Shown: piece by piece, positions 1 through 5,398 of the stretch
How the letters are laid out: each line of letters begins with the position of its first letter
How positions within the stretch are numbered: position 1 is the first letter of the stretch
Assembly (NCBI GenBank): GCA_039796495.1
Contig: JBDKJQ010000040.1
Location: 1-6,428 of the forward strand
Source: ARS1285 sp039796495
Lineage (GTDB): Archaea; Nanobdellota; Nanobdellia; Pacearchaeales; GW2011-AR1
DNA length: 6,428 bases
Reading direction: 5' to 3'
The notes under the pieces: generated by a model
Database searches by the model: none
The model's input: the letters and a program-made list of their open reading frames with translations, nothing else
Told to the model about the DNA's origin: nothing
Made by a program: the position numbers and the translations under genes

Positions 1-230
1 AAGAGAAGAATAAAGAATTAACAAGACTATGGAAATTTATACATAGTCCAGAGTTTGAATCACAAATGAATTCTATTTTAAGGGATGTTAACAAACTTAA
101 AGAGTGGGATATTAAAGAAAAAGATATCTTACAAAAAAGAGAAGAGGTTGAAGAAAATATATTAAAGGCTCATAAAATGATTCTAGATGGAATAGTAAAA
201 ACAAGAAAAGTGGAAACTTCCCAACATTAA
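1..230 (+). CDS. C-terminal end of a helical protein, possibly DUF2130-like (5' partial)
   Basis: This is an open reading frame entering from the left edge; the first complete codon is at base 3 and it stops with TAA at 228-230, giving the last 75 residues. The fragment is rich in Lys and Glu and looks largely alpha-helical or coiled-coil. It carries the pattern LWKFIHSPEFESQ, then a helix with KEKDILQKREEVEEN and a final segment LKAHKMILDGIVK. From memory this order (a 'hSPEF' element, a helix with Glu-Lys and Lys-Arg-Glu repeats, then a short helix near the C-terminus) resembles the tail of DUF2130 proteins, which are coiled-coil proteins of unknown function. That match is recollection, not a search. 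The stop is followed by a convergent gene ending 49 bases downstream. That it is coding is likely from the clean frame and amino-acid make-up; the family assignment is weak. Confidence 0.6.
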   Translation, partial: EKNKELTRLWKFIHSPEFESQMNSILRDVNKLKEWDIKEKDILQKREEVEENILKAHKMILDGIVKTRKVETSQH

Positions 231-257
231 GACTTAGTTGATAAATTCTTATTAAGT

Positions 258-273
258 GTCTCAGTTTTGAGGC
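258..273. terminator. Small hairpin between convergent genes, possible terminator
   Basis: Bases 258-263 can pair with 268-273 (six pairs, one of them G-U) around a GTTT loop. It lies in the 49-base gap where the left-edge gene and the pilin-like gene converge, so it could mark the end of either transcript. There is no long T-tract next to it, and archaeal termination depends mainly on T-tracts, so support is weak. Confidence 0.22.
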
Positions 274-279
274 CAATCT

Positions 280-1062
280 TTATAACTTCGGATACCTATT
301 CAAGAATTCAAACACATATGACTCTGATGAAGTGTAATTCTCTGAAATGACAACCAGCGTCGTTGTTTCTTCTCCAAAATCAAGCATGTCAACATACAGA
401 TTTTTTTCTTCTGCCATGTCCGCAACACAGCTGATGCAGAACATATCAGGATCTTCCTGATGAGAGTCAGTGATGTAACGAGCGACATCAAGAATATCTG
501 AAAGCGCGGACTCAATGTGCACTGAATGAGTGATATCAAAGTCTGAGGATAATTCTGATTTTTCAAAACTGCTGGCCAGCATAGTCTCAAAAGAAACCTC
601 GCGCTCTTCAATATGTACAGAAGTTTTTGAATCTTTAAATGAAACATCAAATTCATCATAATCAAGTTCTTCAATGCAGAAATGCAGATTGTCATCGACA
701 TACGAAGCAATTTCCTTTTCAATGGTTTCTTGCGTTGGCATTAACAAATCCCCTTCATCATAATAATACGGGATAAACGTCCACTCCAAATCAAAAGAGC
801 GTTCCGGTTTTTCATAATAACCCCCTTGGATACCGATGACAGTCAGCGCATCCTGCGAAGTCTGCTCAATACAGTCAAGAATTGACGACTCAACCTGCGA
901 TGCCTCAGTCCTTACTTCAAGTTTCGCAAGAATGCTGGAGATATTTGTCGAAGTTTCTGTATTGCGCGCAAGAAAAATTGCAACAGCAGTCACTATAATA
1001 ATGACCGCGATGACAATAAAAATAGTGGTCTGTGCCCGACTATTGCTCATCCCCTTTTTCAT
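280..1062 (-). CDS. Membrane-anchored extracytoplasmic protein with class III (pilin-like) signal segment, DPANN-type family
   Basis: 260 residues. The N-terminus is basic (Lys2, Lys3, Arg9), followed by RAQTT at 9-13 and an uninterrupted hydrophobic helix at about 14-32. Basic residue, small residue, Gln, then hydrophobic helix is the layout of archaeal class III signal peptides, cut before the Gln by a prepilin-type peptidase; cleavage here is an inference. The rest (about 35-260) is acidic, has no further membrane segment and should lie outside the cell. It contains LDCIEQTSQDAL followed by IGIQGGYY (about 62-83), a pattern I recall from many uncharacterised Woesearchaeota/Pacearchaeota proteins. 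Four cysteines (64, 129, 209, 212) include a CxxC pair that could form disulfides or bind metal. The function is unknown. A second ATG (Met5, bases 1048-1050) is possible, but the first ATG sits at leaderless distance from a TATA-like box shared with the divergent truB gene. Confidence 0.85.
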   Translation of the reverse strand: MKKGMSNSRAQTTIFIVIAVIIIVTAVAIFLARNTETSTNISSILAKLEVRTEASQVESSILDCIEQTSQDALTVIGIQGGYYEKPERSFDLEWTFIPYYYDEGDLLMPTQETIEKEIASYVDDNLHFCIEELDYDEFDVSFKDSKTSVHIEEREVSFETMLASSFEKSELSSDFDITHSVHIESALSDILDVARYITDSHQEDPDMFCISCVADMAEEKNLYVDMLDFGEETTTLVVISENYTSSESYVFEFLNRYPKL

Positions 1063-1080
1063 AATATTTTTTATGAATAT

Positions 1081-1093
1081 AAGTATTTAAATG
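1081..1093. promoter_or_regulatory. Shared palindromic TATA element of a divergent pair
   Basis: The 53 bases between the two divergent ATGs (1062 and 1116) contain the perfect palindrome ATTTAAAT at 1085-1092. Its centre is 26.5 bases from the minus-strand ATG and 27.5 bases from the plus-strand ATG. Archaeal TATA boxes are centred about 25-27 bases upstream of the transcription start, so one element could start leaderless transcripts in both directions. No Shine-Dalgarno sequence is seen before either ATG, which agrees with leaderless mRNAs. Confidence 0.6.
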
Positions 1094-1115
1094 TAATTAT
1101 CGCATCACCATAATT

Positions 1116-1898
1116 ATGAAAAAAATAATCAATCTGTATAAACCTGTCAGCATAACGCCGTTGCAGGCAGTACATACGTTCAAAGAAAAAAATCCTGCGT
1201 ACAACGGAAAAAAGATGAGTTACCCCGGTAGATTAGATCCGATGGCTGAAGGGGTGTTGCTTCTGCTTGTGGGAAATGAGAATAAGAAGATGCAGCAGTA
1301 CATGAAACTGGACAAAGAATATGTTGCACAGATCTTACTGGGAATCGCAACAGACAGCCACGACCTGTTAGGCATGCCAATCAAAGGGGGAAAAATTCCA
1401 ATTGATGAAAAAGAATTAAAAAAGAAAATAAAGCAATTGAAAGGAAATTACACTCAAAAAATCCCGATGTATTCTTCCATTCGAGTAAAAGGCAAGCCAT
1501 TATTTTATTACGCACGAAAAGGAAAAACGGAAAATATCCAGCCTCCTGAATTTGTTGTTTCTATAAAAGAGATTCAGATTGAAGATGTCTTCCACATTTC
1601 TTCCCAGAAACTGTTAAAAGATATCATAAAAAAAATAAACAATTTAGAGGGAGATTTCCGGCAGGAGGAAATAATCAACGCATGGAAAAATATACTAGAA
1701 AACAGCGAAGAAAAATATAAAGTCATACAAGTAAGAATTGCATGCTCCAGTGGTACCTATATCCGCGCAATTGCCGAAGATATCGGAAAAACATATGGCG
1801 GCGGGATGCTCATAAGCCTGCAGAGAACAAAGGTAGGGAGGTTTGATGTGCGAGATTCCTTAAAAATTAGTGGTGTTAAAAGATTTCCAAATACATAG
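1116..1898 (+). CDS. truB: tRNA pseudouridine synthase, TruB/Pus4 family
   Basis: 260 residues. TruB/Pus4 enzymes isomerise U55 in the tRNA T-loop to pseudouridine. The family motifs appear in order: YKP at 8-10; GRLDPMAEGVL at 38-48 with the catalytic Asp41; KEYVAQ at 67-72, where Tyr69 matches the conserved active-site Tyr; TDSHDLLG at 79-86; QKIPMYSSIRVKGKPLFYYARKG at about 114-136; and CSSGTYIRAIAEDIG at 210-224 with the conserved Arg217. The sequence around the catalytic Asp fits TruB rather than archaeal Cbf5, and there is no C-terminal PUA domain. About 40 residues (roughly 158-202) are inserted between the central sheet and the CSSGTYIR motif compared with E. coli TruB; this insert includes GDFRQ at 179-183. 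In the motif before Asp41, Tyr36 stands where E. coli has His43. The ATG lies 27.5 bases from a TATA-like palindrome with no Shine-Dalgarno sequence, so it is probably leaderless. The substrate is inferred from the family; in this archaeon it could be another RNA. Confidence 0.92.
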   Translation: MKKIINLYKPVSITPLQAVHTFKEKNPAYNGKKMSYPGRLDPMAEGVLLLLVGNENKKMQQYMKLDKEYVAQILLGIATDSHDLLGMPIKGGKIPIDEKELKKKIKQLKGNYTQKIPMYSSIRVKGKPLFYYARKGKTENIQPPEFVVSIKEIQIEDVFHISSQKLLKDIIKKINNLEGDFRQEEIINAWKNILENSEEKYKVIQVRIACSSGTYIRAIAEDIGKTYGGGMLISLQRTKVGRFDVRDSLKISGVKRFPNT

Positions 1899-1935
1899 GT
1901 AGAGTATATTTCAAAATTGTATTAAATGTTCTTAA

Positions 1936-2127
1936 TTAATTTTTAGAAACCTTTACTGCTTTCGGACCTTTATTCCCTTCTTCTACTTCAAAGCTGACTG
2001 AATCTCCTTCGCCGATAACGACTCCGGCAGTAAGTCCGGTGCTATGAACAAAATATTCATTTCCGTCATCTCCAGATATGAATCCAAATCCTTTCACTTG
2101 ATTGAAAAATTTTACTGTGCCTTTCAT
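1936..2127 (-). CDS. Cold-shock-domain RNA-binding protein (CspA family)
   Basis: 63 residues, the normal size for a single cold-shock domain (an OB-fold that binds single-stranded RNA and DNA and acts as an RNA chaperone). It opens with KGTVKFFN, the counterpart of the usual GTVKWFN with the Trp replaced by Phe7. RNP1 is KGFGFI at 12-17 and RNP2 is YFVHST at 25-30, where the family usually has VFVH; aromatic residues 14, 16 and 26 and His28 are kept. The C-terminus GNKGPKAVKV matches the usual G-PQA-NV end. Cold-shock proteins are common in bacteria and patchy in archaea, so ancestry by transfer is plausible but not shown. It converges with truB across 37 bases. Unlike its neighbours it has a strong Shine-Dalgarno sequence, which fits high or regulated expression. 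Cold induction itself cannot be read from the sequence. Confidence 0.95.
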   Translation of the reverse strand: MKGTVKFFNQVKGFGFISGDDGNEYFVHSTGLTAGVVIGEGDSVSFEVEEGNKGPKAVKVSKN

Positions 2128-2133
2128 TTGTAT

Positions 2134-2140
2134 ACCTCCT
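2134..2140 (-). promoter_or_regulatory. Strong Shine-Dalgarno site of the cold-shock gene
   Basis: The minus strand reads AGGAGGT followed by six bases and then ATG (2127-2125). It is the only clear Shine-Dalgarno sequence in front of a gene start in this window and it fixes the start of the cold-shock gene. Confidence 0.85.
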
Positions 2141-2160
2141 GAATCCTCATATACCTCAAA

Positions 2161-2190
2161 TGATATATTTAACTATTTTTTATAATAATT
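2161..2190 (-). promoter_or_regulatory. Candidate TATA boxes of the cold-shock gene
   Basis: On the minus strand, two AT-rich boxes precede the gene: TATAAAAAATAG within 2172-2183 and TTAAATATATCA at 2161-2172. Use of the upstream box would give a leader of roughly 30 bases containing the Shine-Dalgarno site and the GAGG repeats. The downstream box would leave a leader of about 12 bases, barely including the ribosome site. The upstream box therefore seems more likely. No start site can be fixed from sequence alone. Confidence 0.4.
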
Positions 2191-2224
2191 AAGGGTATTT
2201 AAATGGAGAGGTTGCTTCTGGTTA

Positions 2225-2260
2225 GAAAAGAGGGTTAAGCTTACCCTTCCATAAAGGAAG
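2225..2260 (-). terminator. Possible terminator downstream of the bicupin gene (two overlapping hairpins)
   Basis: On the minus strand, after the bicupin stop, the sequence can form CTTCC/GGAAG (2256-2260 with 2246-2250) and AGGGT/ACCCT (2243-2247 with 2231-2235). The second is followed by a short pyrimidine run, CTTTTCT. The two stems share bases 2246-2247, so both cannot be complete at once. It could end bicupin transcription before the cold-shock promoter, but the T-run is short. A structured small RNA is the alternative. Confidence 0.35.
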
Positions 2261-2276
2261 TGTAGCAGCAAAACAA

Positions 2277-2999
2277 CTATCCTCTTAAAAAATCACTATC
2301 TGTATAAGGCGGCGAGGATAAACAAAAAATCTCAAGATGTTTTCTCGCAGAAGTATTTTGTAAACCATGCCTAACTCCTGCAGGAACCATAACAAGAGAG
2401 CCGGCTACAAGAGAATACAAGTGATTATCTAGTCTGACCTTGCCGTTTCCAGAAACAACATAATAAACCTCATCGCTTTGCTCATGAAAGTGAATGTTTG
2501 CAGTTTGTTTGGGGGGCAGCATACCGTACGCACAGCCAAATCCACTTTTCTCTCTTGTAGGTACATCTAACTCATAGACAATAGCGCCATCTGCCGCACG
2601 TATTGGTATCGGTAATGAAACAGTCCTCATATGCCTTTTTTCAACAAGAGTATCAATAACAAATACGTCATCGGGATTAAACGGAGGAAATGCCAACACA
2701 AGATGCTCCAAACTTTTTTCAAAATTTTTTAATTGATGAGGCGTATAGACAGGGACAGAAACAAATGAACCTTTGCCCACTTGCAACACTTCCGCTCCAT
2801 TATAGAGAATGCCTTTGCCTCGGGTAATAAAATAGCATTCCTCCGTTCCATGGTGCTCATGCAGCAGGGAACTATTTTTTGGTTGCATGATTACATGTGC
2901 CATGCTTACCTTTGGCAATCTCACACACTCTCTCAAAATCTGATCACATATATTGCTCACTGGAGGCAGATCATACACGTTAATAACTTCTGCTTTCAT
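2277..2999 (-). CDS. Bicupin metalloprotein of unknown substrate
   Basis: 240 residues with two complete cupin domains. Domain 1 (about 31-110) has His47, His49, Glu54 and His88; domain 2 (about 155-235) has His170, His172, Glu177 and His211. Each set matches the HxH-x(4)-E-x(6)-G and later-His pattern that holds a divalent metal such as Mn, Fe, Ni or Zn, so both sites look intact. Both halves also end with a similar Pro-Pro-aromatic stretch rich in Asp (about 105-111 and 228-233), which suggests internal duplication. Bicupins include oxalate decarboxylases, dioxygenases, isomerases and aminohydrolases, and nothing here points to one reaction. There is no signal peptide, so it is probably cytosolic. 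A TATA-like box centred about 26 bases before the ATG suggests a leaderless mRNA of its own. The neighbours (cold-shock gene, infB) do not suggest a pathway. Confidence 0.88.
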   Translation of the reverse strand: MKAEVINVYDLPPVSNICDQILRECVRLPKVSMAHVIMQPKNSSLLHEHHGTEECYFITRGKGILYNGAEVLQVGKGSFVSVPVYTPHQLKNFEKSLEHLVLAFPPFNPDDVFVIDTLVEKRHMRTVSLPIPIRAADGAIVYELDVPTREKSGFGCAYGMLPPKQTANIHFHEQSDEVYYVVSGNGKVRLDNHLYSLVAGSLVMVPAGVRHGLQNTSARKHLEIFCLSSPPYTDSDFLRG

Positions 3000-3020
3000 A
3001 AGTATCTCTATAATGGATTA

Positions 3021-3030
3021 CTTATAAAAA
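3021..3030 (-). promoter_or_regulatory. TATA-like box of the bicupin gene
   Basis: The minus strand reads TTTTTATAAG here, centred about 26 bases upstream of the bicupin ATG at 2999. That spacing puts the expected start of transcription at the start codon, and there is no Shine-Dalgarno sequence in between, consistent with a leaderless transcript. Confidence 0.55.
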
Positions 3031-3093
3031 TTATTCTTTTAAAGAGCTATACTTTTACCAGATTTGCTATCCAGAAATTTCCATTAAATTTTC

Positions 3094-3115
3094 TAACATA
3101 AAAAATGTTATTTTT
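3094..3115. terminator. Hairpin overlapping the infB stop codon, possible terminator
   Basis: TAACAT at 3094-3099 pairs perfectly with ATGTTA at 3105-3110 around five A's, followed by TTTTT at 3111-3115 on the plus strand. On the minus strand the stem starts with the TAA stop codon of infB (3110-3108) and the loop is a T-run. The plus-strand hairpin-plus-T5 form looks like an intrinsic terminator, but no plus-strand gene leads into it, so its more useful role would be ending the infB transcript. Confidence 0.35.
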
Positions 3116-4829
3116 CCCCAAACTTTTTAATCTCCGCAATTTTCTGCAGCGCAGAAAGTTCAGAAGCAGTAAGTAAATCTTTATTCTCCTTAAATTTTTT
3201 AAATTGACCGTGCGACATGTCCGAATACAAATAATCAACATCAGTCAATTGCCGCTCAAAATTAACGCCAGGCAAGGAAATTGCAATTTCCTTTCCTTCT
3301 TCTGACTGTTCAACGCTTTGCTTATCTTCCTGAATATCTTTAACACGAGAAATCTGCTCGCCAACCTCATTCATGATCGGAATCCCTTTCTTTAATTTTC
3401 CTGCTTCAATACGCACACCAAATACTGCAGGATTTGAATTTCGAAAGACAAAGTTCTTAAGAATTTTTAATTTAGAAACAGTGGCAAGTTCCATTAATCG
3501 CTCTTTCTGCAATTCGCTCGCTCGCTCTTTCTGTGTTTTTACGATCTGTTCAATCAATTTGTAGATGACTTCATGCGTAATAATTTTGACTTTACCTAAC
3601 TCACTATTTTTTATATCTTCATCCGTGCTCACATTAAAACCGACGATGATTGCATTAACAGGATCATTCTCAAGATTCGATTTTGCCACTACGACATCTT
3701 TTTTATTGATGGTGCCAATGCCTGCACTCATGATCTGAATTTTTTCCTGCCGCAACAAAGTCAGCAGGGCTTCCAAACTCCCAAGCGAATCAGCTTTTGC
3801 AACAACTCCAACCGCATCTGTTTTTATTTCAGAAAATTTGAATTCTTTTTTGATTTCCTCCAGATTATCTCTGAAGACGACGAACGGCATTCCCGGCAGG
3901 ATATGTTTTGAATCGACAAGCTGCATGCGGATACCTGCAGCTGCAGTGACGCGTGCTACCGGCTTGAATTTAAAAGAGACTGGCTCGATTTCTTCCAAGA
4001 CCCGCAATTTTGTGATAAGGGGCTGATCAAAACTTGCAATGGCAAGTTCGTCCTTGATTAACAACTGACCATCGTACACGATCGCCTCGCAATATTCCAT
4101 AGTCTTTTCTTTTTTTATCTCCAGGATAACTCCTTTTGCTTCACTTCCTAATTTCAATTTTTCCTTCAAAAACTTTTGTGACAAACCACATAAAGTGAGT
4201 ATTAATTCCTTGATGCCTTCACTTGTTCTCGCAGAGCACGGCACGAGCGCAAGTTCCTTAGAGAAGTCTTTTATCTCATAAAATAATTTCGCGTTAAAGC
4301 CATGATGATAAAGACTGCCGACGATAGTCATGACTTTTTCATCAAATTGCATCTTTGTGTTTATTGATTGCCGCTCAATACTTTCTTTCACCGAATCTGA
4401 CTGCGACTTCCATCCAGCAATATTATCTATTTTGTTTAATGCAATGATGAAAGGGACTTTATTTAATTTTAATATCTCCAGAACCTCAACCGTCTGCGGC
4501 TTTAATCCTTCATTAACATCTATCACTAAAATAGCCAGATCAGCAAGTGAACCACCGCGTTTCCTCAAGTGAGAAAATGCCGCATGCCCCGGTGTATCAA
4601 TGAATAAAAATCCAGGAAATTCCAATTTAATTCCTTTCTCAACAATTAAGGGACATCTTTTTTCAATATTTTTTATGGGCACACGGGTGAAAGAAATTTT
4701 TTGGGTAATGCCACCCGCCTCTCCTTCCTGCACACCAGTTTTTCTAATGTTATCTAAGAGGGATGTTTTTCCATGGTCAACATGACCTGCGACGGTTATT
4801 ATCGGTGATCGTAGGGTTTGTGTTGTCAT
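3108..4829 (-). CDS. infB: Archaeal translation initiation factor aIF5B (IF2-family GTPase)
   Basis: 573 residues, close to the usual length of archaeal aIF5B. This GTPase promotes joining of the ribosomal subunits and placement of initiator tRNA. G-domain motifs are clear: G1 GHVDHGKT at 15-22; the switch I region GGITQ at 39-43; G3 DTPGH at 78-82, with His82 the conserved catalytic His; G4 NKID at 132-135; and G5 SAR at 199-201. A beta-barrel domain II follows (about 225-340), then domain III (about 345-450, including VGVVAKADSLGSLEALL), a long charged linker helix (about 455-490) and C-terminal domain IV. There is no intein and no long N-terminal extension. SPIITVAGHVDHGKTSLL at the start is typical of IF5B/IF2 and rules out elongation factors. 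No Shine-Dalgarno sequence precedes the ATG. The membrane-protein gene upstream ends 54 bases before it on the same strand, so read-through is possible. Confidence 0.97.
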   Translation of the reverse strand: MTTQTLRSPIITVAGHVDHGKTSLLDNIRKTGVQEGEAGGITQKISFTRVPIKNIEKRCPLIVEKGIKLEFPGFLFIDTPGHAAFSHLRKRGGSLADLAILVIDVNEGLKPQTVEVLEILKLNKVPFIIALNKIDNIAGWKSQSDSVKESIERQSINTKMQFDEKVMTIVGSLYHHGFNAKLFYEIKDFSKELALVPCSARTSEGIKELILTLCGLSQKFLKEKLKLGSEAKGVILEIKKEKTMEYCEAIVYDGQLLIKDELAIASFDQPLITKLRVLEEIEPVSFKFKPVARVTAAAGIRMQLVDSKHILPGMPFVVFRDNLEEIKKEFKFSEIKTDAVGVVAKADSLGSLEALLTLLRQEKIQIMSAGIGTINKKDVVVAKSNLENDPVNAIIVGFNVSTDEDIKNSELGKVKIITHEVIYKLIEQIVKTQKERASELQKERLMELATVSKLKILKNFVFRNSNPAVFGVRIEAGKLKKGIPIMNEVGEQISRVKDIQEDKQSVEQSEEGKEIAISLPGVNFERQLTDVDYLYSDMSHGQFKKFKENKDLLTASELSALQKIAEIKKFGEK

Positions 4830-4853
4830 GATAACTAAACGAAGAAATAGGGT

Positions 4854-4877
4854 GATTAAAAGCTTTTGCTATAATAA
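4854..4877 (-). promoter_or_regulatory. Candidate TATA boxes of infB
   Basis: In the 54-base gap upstream of infB the minus strand has TTTTAATC (4854-4861), centred about 28 bases before the ATG, and TTATTATA (4870-4877), centred about 44 bases before it. The first would give a leaderless mRNA, the second a leader of about 18 bases without a Shine-Dalgarno sequence. Either suggests infB has its own promoter. Confidence 0.38.
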
Positions 4878-4883
4878 GGCTAT

Positions 4884-5348
4884 TTAAAATTTAGGAGTTA
4901 TTATCAATTTCTTACCAGTACTTTTTTGATATCTTCTAGAAAGATCTTTTAGAAATAGTTGATGGTTTTCTACCTGCAGCAAGATAGGCCAATTGATAAA
5001 CCATCCCGCATCAATTCCCTTCAACATATCATGAGAGAAACTAATTCGTTTGATATCGGAATAATTTACTCTAGTTGGAATAAGATAACCTACACTTACA
5101 ACCATTTGACGGTCTGTTAATCGTACATAATACAATTTACTAATTAAAAATATTTGACCGAGAGTCGCAATTACTCCCAATACTGTTAAAAATCCCAAGA
5201 AGTATCGTGCAACAATCGCTAATTCGGAAGTAGAAAATAGAGAAAAAATCCACAAAACACCGAAGATTATAGTAATAATCGCAGATGCTATATAAACTAC
5301 CATGCGTAATCCACTGCTTCTTTTAAAAAAGTATTTGCTATCTTCCAT
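4884..5348 (-). CDS. Two-helix membrane protein with a possible PH-like cytoplasmic tail
   Basis: 154 residues from the ATG at 5348. Hydrophobic segments at about 16-38 and 45-70 form a helical hairpin, with a basic N-terminus (Lys5, Lys9, Arg10, Arg15) and a basic soluble tail from 71 on, so both ends are probably cytoplasmic. The tail contains YYVRLTDRQMVVSVG, then IPTRVNYSDIKRISFSHD, and later a strand ending LQVENHQLFLKDL. An 'expressed strand, turn, strand, I-x-(Y)-x-DI-x-x-I' order resembles bacterial PH-like (DUF304-type) membrane proteins; this is pattern recognition only. The frame stays open five codons upstream to a TTG at 5363, but the ATG is preferred because it lies about 26.5 bases from the centre of a TATA-like element. 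That element is shared with the divergent gene at 5399. Function unknown. Confidence 0.78.
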   Translation of the reverse strand: MEDSKYFFKRSSGLRMVVYIASAIITIIFGVLWIFSLFSTSELAIVARYFLGFLTVLGVIATLGQIFLISKLYYVRLTDRQMVVSVGYLIPTRVNYSDIKRISFSHDMLKGIDAGWFINWPILLQVENHQLFLKDLSRRYQKSTGKKLIITPKF

Positions 5349-5368
5349 AGCTAAGGTAAACAAGATAT

Positions 5369-5378
5369 GTTTTTAAAC
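5369..5378. promoter_or_regulatory. Shared TATA element of the second divergent pair
   Basis: The 50 bases between the divergent ATGs (5348 and 5399) contain GTTTTTAAAC, with the palindrome TTTAAA at 5372-5377. Its centre is 26.5 bases from the minus-strand ATG and 24.5 bases from the plus-strand ATG. As in the pilin-like/truB gap, one TATA-like element could serve both directions and give leaderless mRNAs. Confidence 0.55.
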
Positions 5379-5398
5379 ATTCAGTCCTTTGAGAAATA

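Noticed and set aside
300..722. Open frame of 140 codons on the minus strand inside the pilin-like gene
   Set aside because: It overlaps the pilin-like gene on the same strand in another frame, has a low-complexity composition rich in Leu, Ser and Lys, and shows no motif or promoter of its own.
836..1090. Plus-strand open frame of 84 codons antisense to the pilin-like gene start
   Set aside because: Its hydrophobic stretch is the mirror of the signal segment coded on the other strand, and it covers the shared promoter.
1116..1898. Assignment of the pseudouridine synthase as archaeal Cbf5
   Set aside because: The GRLDPMAEGVL motif, the QKIPMYSSIRVKGK motif and the lack of a PUA domain fit TruB/Pus4 better than Cbf5.
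2781..3101. Plus-strand open frame of 106 codons antisense to the bicupin start
   Set aside because: It starts inside the conserved first cupin domain and has no recognisable motif; the cupin frame explains the sequence.
3047..3241. Minus-strand open frame overlapping the end of infB
   Set aside because: It lies in another frame over the conserved infB C-terminus and is basic, Leu-rich filler without motifs.
3511..3528. Short CTCG-type tandem repeat in infB
   Set aside because: It is only a few units long and encodes part of the charged linker helix (ERASELQKER); simple coding repetition explains it.
3373..4785. Several plus-strand open frames antisense to infB (3373-3564, 3838-4026, 4330-4572, 4600-4785)
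   Set aside because: All are short and antisense to highly conserved aIF5B domains, with no promoter or motif.
4858..4867. Palindrome AAAAGCTTTT upstream of infB
   Set aside because: Ten bases of AT-rich palindrome are expected by chance here, and it partly overlaps the candidate TATA box; no operator claim is justified.
5349..5363. TTG start extending the minus-strand membrane protein by five codons
   Set aside because: The ATG at 5348 fits the TATA spacing for a leaderless mRNA; the TTG would be only about 11 bases from the TATA centre.
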